Made by a program: the position numbers and the translations under genes | The notes under the pieces: model-generated | The model's database searches: none | What the model was told of the DNA's origin: nothing | What the model saw: only the letters and a program-made list of their open reading frames with translations | Shown here: piece after piece, positions 14,016 to 21,588 of the stretch | How the letters are laid out: the number at the start of each line of letters is the position of its first letter | Numbering within the stretch: the first letter of the stretch is position 1 | NCBI GenBank assembly: GCA_035690725.1 | Contig: DASSKF010000109.1 | Span: 1-35,870, forward strand | Direction: 5' to 3' | DNA: 35,870 nucleotides | Source of the DNA: DASSKF01 sp035690725 | GTDB taxonomy: Bacteria > Actinomycetota > Actinomycetes > Actinomycetales > Dermatophilaceae

Positions 14016-15218
14016 GTGGCCCTCCTCCGCCCGGCGGGACGCCGGCGCCGGCCCGCGCCGGCCCCCGCTACCGGGTCGGCACCGGCGGTTCCCCCCGGCC
14101 CCCCGGTCGTCGCTGCCCTGTGGCGCGCCGTGGACGTGCTGCGACCGCTCGCGCTCGCGTGGGCTGCCTGGACGGTGTGGGACCGGCAAGCCGAGCTGAC
14201 CCGGCCCTGGCTGGCCTGGCTCGTGCTCGGCGTGCTGGCGGCTTGGACGCTGGCGATGTTCCTCGTCCGGCGCCGCGGCCTGCGACTGGTCGCGGCGGAG
14301 CTGGCCCTTGCCTGCGCCGCCGTGCTGGCCACCCGCCTGGTCGACACGCCGGAGGCCATCCTCGGGGGCGCCCGCACCCTTCCCGGCACGTGGCCGGCGG
14401 CCGCCGTCCTGGCCTGGGCGGTGCTGACCGGCTGGCGCGGCGGGCTGTTCGCGGCCGCCTGCGTGGGCGTGGCCGACCTCGTCGAGATCGGCAGCCCGAC
14501 CTCCCACACCGTCGACAACATCGTCCTGCTGCTCCTCGCCGGGCTGTGCGTCGGCTACTGCGCCGACCTGGCCCGGGCCGGCCAGACCGCTCTGCAGCGT
14601 GCCCTGGAGGTCGAGGCGCGGGTCCGCGAGCGGGACCGGCTCGCCCGCACGGTCCACGACGGCGTCCTGCAGACACTGGCCTACATCCACCGGCGCGGGC
14701 GGGACCTGGGCGGGCCCGCTGCCGAGCTCGGCACCATGGCCGCCGACCAGGAGCTGCTGCTGCGCGCGCTCGTCAGCGGGGTGCCCGAGCAGGAGCTCGA
14801 CCGGCAGGTGGCCGGCCCCGTCGACCTGCGCGAGCGGCTGGGCCGGTTCGCCGGGTCGCAGGTCCAGCTGGTGCCGCCCGGCGAGCCGGTCCTGCTGCCG
14901 CGCCGCGTGGCAGACGAGCTCGGTGCCGCCGTGGCGTGCGCCCTCGACAACGTCCGCCGGCACGCCGGCGAGGGCGCACGGGCCTGGGTGCTCGTCGAGG
15001 ACGAGGGGACGCGGGTGCGGGTCACCGTCCGCGACGACGGCCGCGGGATGGACGAGGGACGGTTGGCAGCAGCGGAGGCCGGCGGCAGGATGGGCGTGGC
15101 GAGCAGCATCCGCGGACGGGTGCGCGACCTCGGCGGGCGGACGGCATACCGTTCCGTCCCCGGCAGGGGGACGACCGTCGAGATCGAGGTGCCGCGCACC
15201 GGTGAGGAGGAGGCGTGA
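14016..15218 (+). CDS. macS: MacS-type sensor histidine kinase
   Basis: This is a 400-residue membrane sensor kinase of the HisKA_3 class. Four to six hydrophobic segments occupy about 45-185 (PWLAWLVLGVLAAWTLAMFLV, LVAAELALACAAVLATRL, AAAVLAWAVLTGW, IVLLLLAGLCVGYCADLA). They are followed by the dimerisation helix RERDRLARTVHDGVLQTLAY with the phosphorylated His, and a HATPase domain (ELGAAVACALDNVRRH, VTVRDDGRGM, GGRMGVASSIRGRV, PGRGTTVEIEV). The location between plsC and a LuxR-type regulator near pfkA matches MacS of Streptomyces, which with MacR affects aerial morphology. The signal is unknown. The GTG start lacks a clear Shine-Dalgarno, so coupling to plsC (13-nt gap) is possible. Its stop overlaps macR as GTGA. 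Confidence 0.85.
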   Translation: MALLRPAGRRRRPAPAPATGSAPAVPPGPPVVAALWRAVDVLRPLALAWAAWTVWDRQAELTRPWLAWLVLGVLAAWTLAMFLVRRRGLRLVAAELALACAAVLATRLVDTPEAILGGARTLPGTWPAAAVLAWAVLTGWRGGLFAAACVGVADLVEIGSPTSHTVDNIVLLLLAGLCVGYCADLARAGQTALQRALEVEARVRERDRLARTVHDGVLQTLAYIHRRGRDLGGPAAELGTMAADQELLLRALVSGVPEQELDRQVAGPVDLRERLGRFAGSQVQLVPPGEPVLLPRRVADELGAAVACALDNVRRHAGEGARAWVLVEDEGTRVRVTVRDDGRGMDEGRLAAAEAGGRMGVASSIRGRVRDLGGRTAYRSVPGRGTTVEIEVPRTGEEEA

Positions 15219-15907
15219 GCGAGTCCGGGGGCAACGACCGGCGGCCGCCGTCGGAGGTGAGCGTCCTCGTCGCCGACGACCACCCGATGTGGCGGGACGC
15301 CGTCGCCCAGGACCTCAGCGACGCCGGCTTCCGTGTGGTCGGCACCGCCGACGACGGACCCTCGGCGGTGAACCGCACCCGTGCCGTCCGCCCGGACGTG
15401 CTCGTGCTCGACCTGAACCTGCCGGGTGTGCCGGGCCACGAGGTCTGTGCCGCCCTCCAGCAGGAGCACCTGCCCACCCGGGTGCTGATCCTGTCCGCCA
15501 GTGCCGAGCAGGGGGACGTGCTCGAGGCGGTCAAGGCGGGGGCGAGCGGCTACCTGGTGAAGTCGGCGTCGCGGGAGGAGTTCCTGGAGGCGGTGGCCGG
15601 CACCGCGGCCGGCGAGGCGGTGTTCACCCCCGGGCTGGCGGGGCTGGTGCTCGGGGAGTTCCGCCGCATGGCGGCGGCACCGGCGCAGCCGGACCACCCG
15701 GCTCCGGAGCTGACGCCGCGCGAGCTCGAGGTGCTCAAGCTGGTCGCGACCGGCATGGGCTACAAGGAGATCGCGGCCGAGCTGTTCATCTCGCACCGCA
15801 CGGTGCAGAACCACGTGCAGAACACGCTGGGCAAGCTGCAGCTGCACAACCGGATCGAGCTGGTCCGGTTCGCGATCGCCACGGGCCTCGACGGCGACCC
15901 CCGCTGA
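15215..15907 (+). CDS. macR: MacR-type LuxR-family response regulator
   Basis: This 230-residue response regulator is paired with the preceding kinase. The receiver domain has the acidic pair Asp21-Asp22 in VLVADDHPMW, phosphoacceptor Asp66 in VLVLDLNLPG, the Ser in LILSASAEQG and Lys in GYLVKSAS. The NarL/LuxR helix-turn-helix begins at LTPRELEVLKLVATG, with recognition region KEIAAELFISHRTVQNHV. It binds DNA after phosphorylation by MacS. The genes overlap by 4 nt (GTGA), so they are translated together. In Streptomyces the regulon includes membrane and lipoprotein genes (recalled); here targets are unknown. Confidence 0.9.
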   Translation: MSESGGNDRRPPSEVSVLVADDHPMWRDAVAQDLSDAGFRVVGTADDGPSAVNRTRAVRPDVLVLDLNLPGVPGHEVCAALQQEHLPTRVLILSASAEQGDVLEAVKAGASGYLVKSASREEFLEAVAGTAAGEAVFTPGLAGLVLGEFRRMAAAPAQPDHPAPELTPRELEVLKLVATGMGYKEIAAELFISHRTVQNHVQNTLGKLQLHNRIELVRFAIATGLDGDPR

Positions 15908-15911
15908 AGGG

Positions 15912-15944
15912 GCAGCGATCCGCGCTCAGAGCGGCGGTCGCTGC
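15912..15944. terminator. Hairpin between convergent macR and the PPC-domain gene
   Basis: GCAGCGA (15912-15918) pairs with TCGCTGC (15938-15944), and inside it CCGC pairs with GCGG around GCTCAGA. It sits 5 nt after the macR stop and 5 nt before the convergent stop, the expected place for a shared terminator. No U-tract is seen. Confidence 0.55.
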
Positions 15945-15948
15945 GACC

Positions 15949-16398
15949 TCAGGTGGAGCTGTCGTCGAGGTCGATCAGCGCGAGGCCGATCTCGGGGCGG
16001 GAGGTCTTGCGCAGCTCGGCGGGCGACTCCCGCAGGATGACCTCCAGCGTCGGCCAGACGTGGCCCTCGATGAGGTGGCCGCCGCGGGTGGTCCCGTCCG
16101 GCAGGCCCAGCACCGCGTGCAGGTGCAGCTGGGGACCCTTGTCCGACACGGCCACGTCCCCGAGCAGGGAGAGCACCTCGCACTGCTGGTCCACCGGGAT
16201 CTGGCGGTAGTCCTTCGCCTCGCGGTCGAACCACCCGACGACCGCGCGCTGGAACGCGCCCACGGCGGTCACCTGCGCGGCGTCCAGGCCCTGCTCCGTG
16301 ACGAGCTGCTTGAGCGAGGACATCGCCTCGTCGCCGACCTCGCCGACCGCGACGTAGGCCGCGGTCCGGCTGCCGTCGTCGATGCGTCGCCACTTCAT
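15949..16398 (-). CDS. PPC/DUF296 domain protein
   Basis: This is a 149-residue protein that is a single PPC (plants and prokaryotes conserved, DUF296) domain. It shows AYVAVGEVGDEAMSSLKQLVTEQGL, the VTAVGAFQRAVVGWFD strand pair, CEVLSLLGDVAVSDKGPQLHLHAVLG and the metal-site-like GGHLIEGHVWPTLEVIL. In plants this domain follows AT-hooks. Bacterial stand-alone versions form trimers of unknown function, some with histidines that bind metal (HLHAVLG and GGHLIEGHV here). The ATG has GAGGAGG 5 nt upstream and starts 10 nt after the DUF1028 stop, so the two form an operon. Nothing in the sequence shows DNA binding. Confidence 0.8.
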   Translation of the reverse strand: MKWRRIDDGSRTAAYVAVGEVGDEAMSSLKQLVTEQGLDAAQVTAVGAFQRAVVGWFDREAKDYRQIPVDQQCEVLSLLGDVAVSDKGPQLHLHAVLGLPDGTTRGGHLIEGHVWPTLEVILRESPAELRKTSRPEIGLALIDLDDSST

Positions 16399-16408
16399 GT
16401 CTGCCTCC

Positions 16409-17308
16409 TCAGCCTGCCCGCGGCGGCTGCTCGGTCGGGCCCGTGCTGGTCCACTCGACGTCGCCCCACGGCGTGGTGTCCTCCACGGCGGTCGTCTCCC
16501 GCAGTACCTGCAGCACCCGGGCGTCGATCCCCCCCGGGGCCAGCCGGGTCTCCAGGTTGGCCTCGCCGGCCCAGTCGGTGAGCGCGGCGTCGAGGTCGTC
16601 GTCCTCCCGCCCGAGCCGGCGCAGCCGGCTGCGGACCTCCTCGGCCAGCGACCCCTCGAGGGGGAGCACATTGGTCGGGGAGCCGAAGTAGAGGTTGTTG
16701 AGGTCGACGAGCCGGTGCAGCTCGCCCACCGGGTCGGGGTGGTCGTCGACCCGCAGGTCCACCAGCACGCCACTGCGGTCGTAGCCCGCTCCCGGGGCGA
16801 CCGCGTAGACGGCGGCCGACTGCCGCCCGCGGCGGTCGCCGCCGGCCCGGTCGCCCGCGAGCAGGGCGGCCAGCAGCCGGTGCTCGAACGGCAGGTGGGC
16901 GGCGTCCAGCCAGGCCCGCTCGGCGTCCTGCACGACCTGCTCCCCGACGAGGATGTTGCCCTGGATCGCGTAGCCGCCGCTCCCGTCGCGCCCGCACACC
17001 CCGCCGGCCCAGTCCATGCACTCGGCGCCGGTCCACGTGGCCTGGTCGGTGGCCGACACGAGCCCGAGCTGCCGGTGGTCGTGGTCGGGGTCGGACTCGA
17101 CGAGCAGCCGGACGGCCTCGTCGATGCGGTGGCCCGCGGCCAGGTGCTCCAGCCCCTGGCCCTTCCACGTCACGTTCGCCGCAGCCTGCGTGGCGGCGGC
17201 ACCGACGCCGATCCGGGCGGCCGGCACCACGGAGCCGACGGCGAGGAACCTGCTGGCGACGGCCACGCCGAAGGCGTCGCCCACGGCGGCGACGATCGAG
17301 TAGGTCAT
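16409..17308 (-). CDS. DUF1028 family protein (Ntn-hydrolase-like)
   Basis: This is a 299-residue protein of the DUF1028 family. The N-terminus TYSIVAAVGDAFGVAVASRFLAVG followed by ARIGVGAAATQAAANV and QLGLVSATDQATWTGAECMDWAGG is characteristic, as is GYAIQGNILVGEQVV. The family has the Ntn-hydrolase fold and is often met beside amino acid or peptide metabolism genes; its reaction is unknown. Processing would be needed to expose a nucleophile after the start Met-Thr. The C-terminal extension (VGELHRLVDLNNLYF onward) is a putative peptidoglycan-binding-like region seen in some members, which I cannot verify. A leaderless start is likely. It is divergent from pfkA and upstream of the PPC-domain gene. 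Confidence 0.85.
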   Translation of the reverse strand: MTYSIVAAVGDAFGVAVASRFLAVGSVVPAARIGVGAAATQAAANVTWKGQGLEHLAAGHRIDEAVRLLVESDPDHDHRQLGLVSATDQATWTGAECMDWAGGVCGRDGSGGYAIQGNILVGEQVVQDAERAWLDAAHLPFEHRLLAALLAGDRAGGDRRGRQSAAVYAVAPGAGYDRSGVLVDLRVDDHPDPVGELHRLVDLNNLYFGSPTNVLPLEGSLAEEVRSRLRRLGREDDDLDAALTDWAGEANLETRLAPGGIDARVLQVLRETTAVEDTTPWGDVEWTSTGPTEQPPRAG

Positions 17309-17315
17309 GCACCGG

Positions 17316-17321
17316 ACGATA
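17316..17321 (-). promoter_or_regulatory. -10 element TATCGT, leaderless promoter of the DUF1028/PPC operon
   Basis: The minus strand reads TATCGT, 7 nt, ATG 17308. There is no Shine-Dalgarno. The divergent pfkA -10 lies 50 bp away. Confidence 0.5.
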
Positions 17322-17370
17322 GTTGAGCGGCCGCCTGCCTGCCGGACGAGCCTCCGCCCGCCGGATTCGC

Positions 17371-17376
17371 TAGGTT
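17371..17376 (+). promoter_or_regulatory. -10 element TAGGTT, leaderless promoter of pfkA
   Basis: TAGGTT is followed by 7 nt and then GTG 17384. No Shine-Dalgarno or -35 is evident. Confidence 0.5.
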
Positions 17377-17383
17377 CGGCCCC

Positions 17384-18409
17384 GTGCGTATCGGAGTGCT
17401 GACAGGTGGCGGGGACTGCCCCGGGCTCAACGCCGTCATCCGGGCGGTGGTCACGAAGGGTGCCGGGGAGTACGGCCACGAGTTCGTGGGCTACCTCGAC
17501 GGCTGGCGGGGACCGCTCAAGGGGCTCACCCGGCCCCTCACCCGCGAGGACGTGGCGGGCCTGGTCGAGGTCGGCGGCACCATCCTCGGGTCCTCCCGGA
17601 CCAACCCCTACTCGGTCGACGGCGGCCTGGACCGGATCCGGCACAACCTCGAGGCGTCGGGTGTCGACGCCCTCGTCGCGCTCGGCGGTGAGGACACGCT
17701 CGGGGTCGCCAAGCGGCTGACCGACGACGGGTTCGGGGTCGTCGGCGTCCCCAAGACCATCGACAACGACCTGTCCGCCACCGACTACACGTTCGGGTTC
17801 GACACCGCCGTGTCCATCGCGTCGGAGTCGATCGACCGGCTGCGCACCACTGCCCAGTCACACCACCGCACCATGGTGGTCGAGGTGATGGGCCGGCACG
17901 CCGGCTGGATCGCCCTCCACTCGGGCATGGCCACCGGCGCCAACGTCGTCCTCATCCCCGAGCAGGAGTTCGACCTCGCGCAGGTCTGCCAGTGGGTGGA
18001 GGGGTGCCACGCGCGCGGTGTGGCGCCGATCGTCGTCGCCGCCGAGGGGGCGCAGCCGGCAGGCGGGGCGTCGGCGCTGAAGGACCAGGAGAAGGACGCC
18101 TTCGGCCACGTGCGCCTCGGGGGCATCGGTGAGTGGCTCGCGGAGCAGCTGGAACAGCGCACCGGCAGGGAGTCCCGCTCCGTCGTCCTCGGGCACCTGC
18201 AACGAGGAGGCCCTCCGACGGCATACGACCGGGTGCTCTCGACCCGGCTGGGGCTGCACGCGATCGACGCGGTGCACGAGCGCGACTTCGGAACGATGGT
18301 GGCGCTGCGCGGCACCGAGATCGCCCGGGTGTCGCTGGCCGAGGCGACCGGTGAGCTCAAGACGGTCTCGCCGGAGCGCTACGCCGAGGTGGCCGCGTTC
18401 TTCGGCTGA
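17384..18409 (+). CDS. pfkA: 6-phosphofructokinase, with residues typical of the PPi-dependent type
   Basis: This 341-residue group III phosphofructokinase converts fructose 6-phosphate to the 1,6-bisphosphate. Family motifs are GVLTGGGDCPGLNAVIR at the start, TNPYS, GGEDTLGVA (about 104-112), PKTIDNDL (about 124-131), VEVMGRHAGWIAL, and the substrate site LGHLQRGGPPTAYDR. In E. coli the ATP enzyme has Gly at the positions equivalent to the second acidic residue of GGED and to the Lys of PKTIDND. Asp and Lys there are the known signature of pyrophosphate enzymes, including the Amycolatopsis PPi-PFK. I therefore suspect a PPi-dependent or dual enzyme working in both glycolysis and gluconeogenesis. 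The protein is expressed from its own leaderless promoter; aroG follows after 58 nt with a separate promoter. Confidence 0.93.
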   Translation: MRIGVLTGGGDCPGLNAVIRAVVTKGAGEYGHEFVGYLDGWRGPLKGLTRPLTREDVAGLVEVGGTILGSSRTNPYSVDGGLDRIRHNLEASGVDALVALGGEDTLGVAKRLTDDGFGVVGVPKTIDNDLSATDYTFGFDTAVSIASESIDRLRTTAQSHHRTMVVEVMGRHAGWIALHSGMATGANVVLIPEQEFDLAQVCQWVEGCHARGVAPIVVAAEGAQPAGGASALKDQEKDAFGHVRLGGIGEWLAEQLEQRTGRESRSVVLGHLQRGGPPTAYDRVLSTRLGLHAIDAVHERDFGTMVALRGTEIARVSLAEATGELKTVSPERYAEVAAFFG

Positions 18410-18455
18410 TGGTCCCGCAATCCGGACCCGCGGCCGTCCACCGGCTGGACCGACC

Positions 18456-18461
18456 TACCCT
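18456..18461 (+). promoter_or_regulatory. -10 element TACCCT, leaderless promoter of aroG, with an adjoining palindrome
   Basis: TACCCT is followed by 6 nt and then GTG 18468. Just upstream lies the small palindrome GTCCA-ccggc-TGGAC (18436-18450), where an operator could sit. The palindrome may be chance. Confidence 0.45.
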
Positions 18462-18467
18462 GAGACG

Positions 18468-19856
18468 GTGACGACCGACGCAGCTCCCGACGTCGCCGCC
18501 GACCCGTCTCGCGGCTCCTCCGACGTCGCCGCGGGCCTGGACGCCTGGCGCGACCTGCCCGCCGCCCAGCAGCCCGACTGGCCCGACCGGGCCGCCCTCG
18601 AGCAGGTCGTGGGGACGCTCGCCAGCTATCCACCGCTCGTCTTCGCCGGCGAGTGCGACATCCTGCGCGACCGGCTCGCCCAGGCGGCTCAGGGGCAGGC
18701 GTTCGTCCTCCAGGGCGGGGACTGTGCCGAGACGTTCGCCGGCGCGAGCGCCGACAACATCCGCGACCGGATCAAGACCATCCTGCAGATGGCCGCCGTG
18801 CTCACCTACGGCGCGAGCACGCCCGTGGTCAAGGTCGGCCGGATGGCGGGGCAGTACGCGAAGCCCCGCAGCAGCGGCAACGAGACCCGCGGTGACGCCA
18901 CATTGCCGGCCTACCGCGGCGACATGGTCAACGACTTCGCCTTCACCGAGGCGGCCCGCACGCCCGACCCGGACCGGCTGCTGCGTGCCTACAACGCCAG
19001 TTCCGCGACGCTCAACCTCGTGCGCGCCTTCACGCAGGGCGGATTCGCCGACCTGCAGCGGGTGCACGACTGGAACCGCGGTTTCGTCGCCAACCCGGCC
19101 ATGGCCCGCTACGAGCGGCTCGCCAAGGAGATCGACCGGGCGATGAAGTTCATGGCCGCGTGCGGTGTGGACTTCGACGCGCTGCGCACGGTGGAGTTCT
19201 TCGCCAGCCACGAGGCGCTGCTGCTCGACTACGAGCGTCCGCTCACCCGGATCGACTCGCGCACCGGACAGCCGTATGACGTGTCCGGCCACTTCGTCTG
19301 GGTGGGGGAGCGCACCCGCCACCTCGACGGCGCGCACGTCGACTTCGTCTCGCGCATCCGCAACCCGATCGGCGTCAAGCTCGGCCCGACTGCGGACCCG
19401 GACCACGTGCTGCAGCTGATCGAGCGCCTCGACCCGCAGCGCGAGCCGGGCCGGCTGACCTTCATCACCCGCATGGGGGCCGGCCGGGTGCGGGACGCGC
19501 TCCCGGGCATCGTGGAGAAGGTCACCGCCTCCGGCGCCCGGGTCACCTGGATCTGCGACCCGATGCACGGCAACACCTTCGAGTCGGCGTCCGGCTACAA
19601 GACGCGCCGCTTCGACGACGTCGTGGACGAGGTGCGCGGCTTCTTCGAGGTGCACCGGTCCCTCGACACGGTTCCCGGTGGCATCCACGTCGAGCTGACC
19701 GGCAGCGACGTCACCGAGTGCCTCGGCGGCGCGGGCGCCATCGACGACGGCGACCTGCACCAGCGTTACGAGACGCTGTGCGACCCGCGGCTGAACCACC
19801 AGCAGGGGCTGGAGCTGGCCTTCCTCGTCGCCGAGATGCTGGGCGAGGCCTCGTGA
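18468..19856 (+). CDS. aroG: Class II 3-deoxy-7-phosphoheptulonate (DAHP) synthase
   Basis: This 462-residue plant-type DAHP synthase condenses PEP and erythrose 4-phosphate, the first step of aromatic amino acid synthesis. The length equals M. tuberculosis AroG. Visible motifs include VLQGGDCAETF, VVKVGRMAGQYAKPRSS, YRGDMVNDF, FFASHEALLLDYE, VGERTRHLDGAHVDFV, ITRMGAGRV and the metal-site ICDPMHGNT, followed by GGIHVELTGSDVTECLGG. The N-terminal extension of about 20-80 residues (WRDLPAAQQPDWPD) is the region used for allosteric control and chorismate mutase contact in the mycobacterial enzyme. GTG 18468 is set by the leaderless promoter; there is no other in-frame start with a Shine-Dalgarno. 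It is translationally coupled to a threonine aldolase by GTGA. Confidence 0.95.
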   Translation: MTTDAAPDVAADPSRGSSDVAAGLDAWRDLPAAQQPDWPDRAALEQVVGTLASYPPLVFAGECDILRDRLAQAAQGQAFVLQGGDCAETFAGASADNIRDRIKTILQMAAVLTYGASTPVVKVGRMAGQYAKPRSSGNETRGDATLPAYRGDMVNDFAFTEAARTPDPDRLLRAYNASSATLNLVRAFTQGGFADLQRVHDWNRGFVANPAMARYERLAKEIDRAMKFMAACGVDFDALRTVEFFASHEALLLDYERPLTRIDSRTGQPYDVSGHFVWVGERTRHLDGAHVDFVSRIRNPIGVKLGPTADPDHVLQLIERLDPQREPGRLTFITRMGAGRVRDALPGIVEKVTASGARVTWICDPMHGNTFESASGYKTRRFDDVVDEVRGFFEVHRSLDTVPGGIHVELTGSDVTECLGGAGAIDDGDLHQRYETLCDPRLNHQQGLELAFLVAEMLGEAS

Positions 19857-20905
19857 GGACGGTCGACCTCCGTTCCGACACCGTCACCAGGCCGGTGCCG
19901 GCGATGCGGGAGGCGATGGCCCACGCCGAGGTCGGCGACGACGTCTACGGTGAGGACCCCACCGTCCGCGCGCTGGAGGAGCGCGTCGCGGACCTGCTGG
20001 GCCACGAGGCGGGGCTGTTCACCCCGTCCGGCTCGATGGCCAACCAGCTGGGGCTGCGGCTGCACGTCGAGCCGGGCGAGGAGCTGCTCGCCGACAGCCT
20101 GGCGCACGTGCTGCGGGCCGAGATGGGCGCCGCCGCGGCGTTCTCGGGCATCACCACCCGCAGCTGGGAGGCCGAGCGCGGGCTCCTCGACCCGGCCGCG
20201 CCGGTGGCGCTGATGCAGCCGGACGCCGGGCCCTACCAGGTGTCGACCCGGCTCGTGGTCGTCGAGAACACCCACAACTTCGGCGGCGGCACGGTCCAGC
20301 CCCTGGAGGCGATCCGCGAGCTGCGCGAGCGGACCCGGCCGGTCGGGGTGGCGATGCACCTCGACGGCGCCCGCCTGTGGAACGCGCACGTGGCCACGGC
20401 AGTCGAGCTCACGGCATACGGGCAGTTCTTCGACACGGTCTCGGTGTGCCTGTCCAAGGGGCTGGGGGCACCGGTCGGCTCGGTGCTCGTCGGGTCGCGG
20501 GAGCTGGTGGACCGCGCCCGGGTGTGGCGCAAGCGCTACGGCGGCGGCATGCGCCAGGCGGGGATCCTGGCCGCGGCCGGGCTCTGGGCGCTCGACCACC
20601 ACGTCGCGCGGCTGGCCGAGGACCACGCGCGCACCCATGCGGTCGCGGAGGCGCTCGCGAAGGCGTGCCCCGGGGTGGTCGACCCGCTGACGGTCGAGAC
20701 CAACATCCTCGTGTTCGACGTGTCGCCGGCCGGGTGGCCGGCAGCGGACTTCGCGCGCGCGGCGACCGACCGGGGCGTGCAGGTGTCCGCGGTCGGTCCG
20801 CGGGCGGTGCGGGCGGTCTGGCACCTGGACGTGGACGACGAGGGGACGGCCCAGGCCGAGCAGGTGCTGACCGAGCTGCTGGGCGACGGGGCCCGGGGCC
20901 GGTGA
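19853..20905 (+). CDS. ltaE: Low-specificity L-threonine aldolase (GntG-type PLP enzyme)
   Basis: This is a 350-residue fold-type I PLP aldolase that splits threonine or allo-threonine to glycine and acetaldehyde. The N-terminus TVDLRSDTVTRPVPAMREAM, the block GDDVYGEDPTV, LFTPSGSMANQLGL, VVENTHNFGGGTV, the PLP-phosphate and Asp region MHLDGARLWNA, and the Schiff-base Lys in CLSKGLGAPVGS all follow the family. GTG 19853 overlaps the aroG stop as GTGA, and a similar overlap joins it to the next gene, so the three form a coupled unit behind the aroG promoter. No direct metabolic link to DAHP synthase is obvious. Its side activity on related beta-hydroxy amino acids cannot be ruled out. Confidence 0.92.
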   Translation: MRTVDLRSDTVTRPVPAMREAMAHAEVGDDVYGEDPTVRALEERVADLLGHEAGLFTPSGSMANQLGLRLHVEPGEELLADSLAHVLRAEMGAAAAFSGITTRSWEAERGLLDPAAPVALMQPDAGPYQVSTRLVVVENTHNFGGGTVQPLEAIRELRERTRPVGVAMHLDGARLWNAHVATAVELTAYGQFFDTVSVCLSKGLGAPVGSVLVGSRELVDRARVWRKRYGGGMRQAGILAAAGLWALDHHVARLAEDHARTHAVAEALAKACPGVVDPLTVETNILVFDVSPAGWPAADFARAATDRGVQVSAVGPRAVRAVWHLDVDDEGTAQAEQVLTELLGDGARGR

Positions 20906-21534
20906 GCGCCGGTCGGCCCGAGGGGCGACCGGGTGGCCACGCGCCGCGCGGGCACCCGCTGGCCGACCCCCGCACCCTGCCTCCGCACCAGCGCCGCTCG
21001 AGCACCCTGCGCCCGGTGCACTACGGTCGCGCCCCCCGGATCGACCTCGCCCGCTGGTCGCTGACGATCGGCGGCGCGGTGCAGGGTGAGCCGGTGCGGC
21101 TCGACTGGGCGGCGTTCAGCGAGCTGCCCCGCACCACCGTCCGGGCCGACCACCACTGCGTCGCGAAGTACACGACCGAGGACCTCGTCTGGTCGGGGGT
21201 GGCCGCCCGCGAGGTCGTGCGGCTGGCCCCGCCGGAACCGGGCGCCGAGCACGTGCTCGTCTCGGCGACCTACGGCTACTCCTCCTCGGTCCGCCTGGAG
21301 GACCTGCTCTCGGCCCGGGCGGTGTTCGCCACCGAGCTGGACGGGGAGCCGCTCACCCCCGAGCACGGCTGGCCGGTGCGGCTCGTCCTGCCGCACCTCT
21401 ACGGGTTCAAGGGGCCCAAGTGGGTGGCCGAGCTCGACTACCACCAGGACCCGAGGCGCGGGTTCTGGGAGACCCGGGGCTACCACCTGGTCGGGGACGT
21501 GTGGCGCGAGGAGCGGTACGCCTACCAGGAGTGA
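20902..21534 (+). CDS. Sulfite-oxidase-like molybdopterin oxidoreductase
   Basis: This is a 210-residue protein of the oxidoreductase molybdopterin-binding domain (SUOX/YedY fold). After a short Arg/Pro-rich lead comes LARWSLTIGGAVQGEPVRLDWAAFSEL, then the Moco-ligand region RADHHCVAKYTTEDLVWSGVAAREVV with Cys86, followed by SATYGYSSSVRLEDLLSARAVFA, LTPEHGWPVRLVLPHLYGFKGPKWV and the closing YHQDPRRGFWETRGYHLVGDVW. No twin-arginine signal or heme domain is present, so it is probably a cytoplasmic one-domain enzyme that needs a separate electron partner. The substrate is unknown; short actinobacterial members are simply called sulfite-oxidase-like. It overlaps the threonine aldolase stop (GTGA) and is last in that unit. 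Confidence 0.85.
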   Translation: MSAGRPEGRPGGHAPRGHPLADPRTLPPHQRRSSTLRPVHYGRAPRIDLARWSLTIGGAVQGEPVRLDWAAFSELPRTTVRADHHCVAKYTTEDLVWSGVAAREVVRLAPPEPGAEHVLVSATYGYSSSVRLEDLLSARAVFATELDGEPLTPEHGWPVRLVLPHLYGFKGPKWVAELDYHQDPRRGFWETRGYHLVGDVWREERYAYQE

Positions 21535-21588
21535 TCCCGGTGTGCCGGTGCCGACGTCGCCGCGTGGCCGAGTCCGTGTCGCCGCCGC

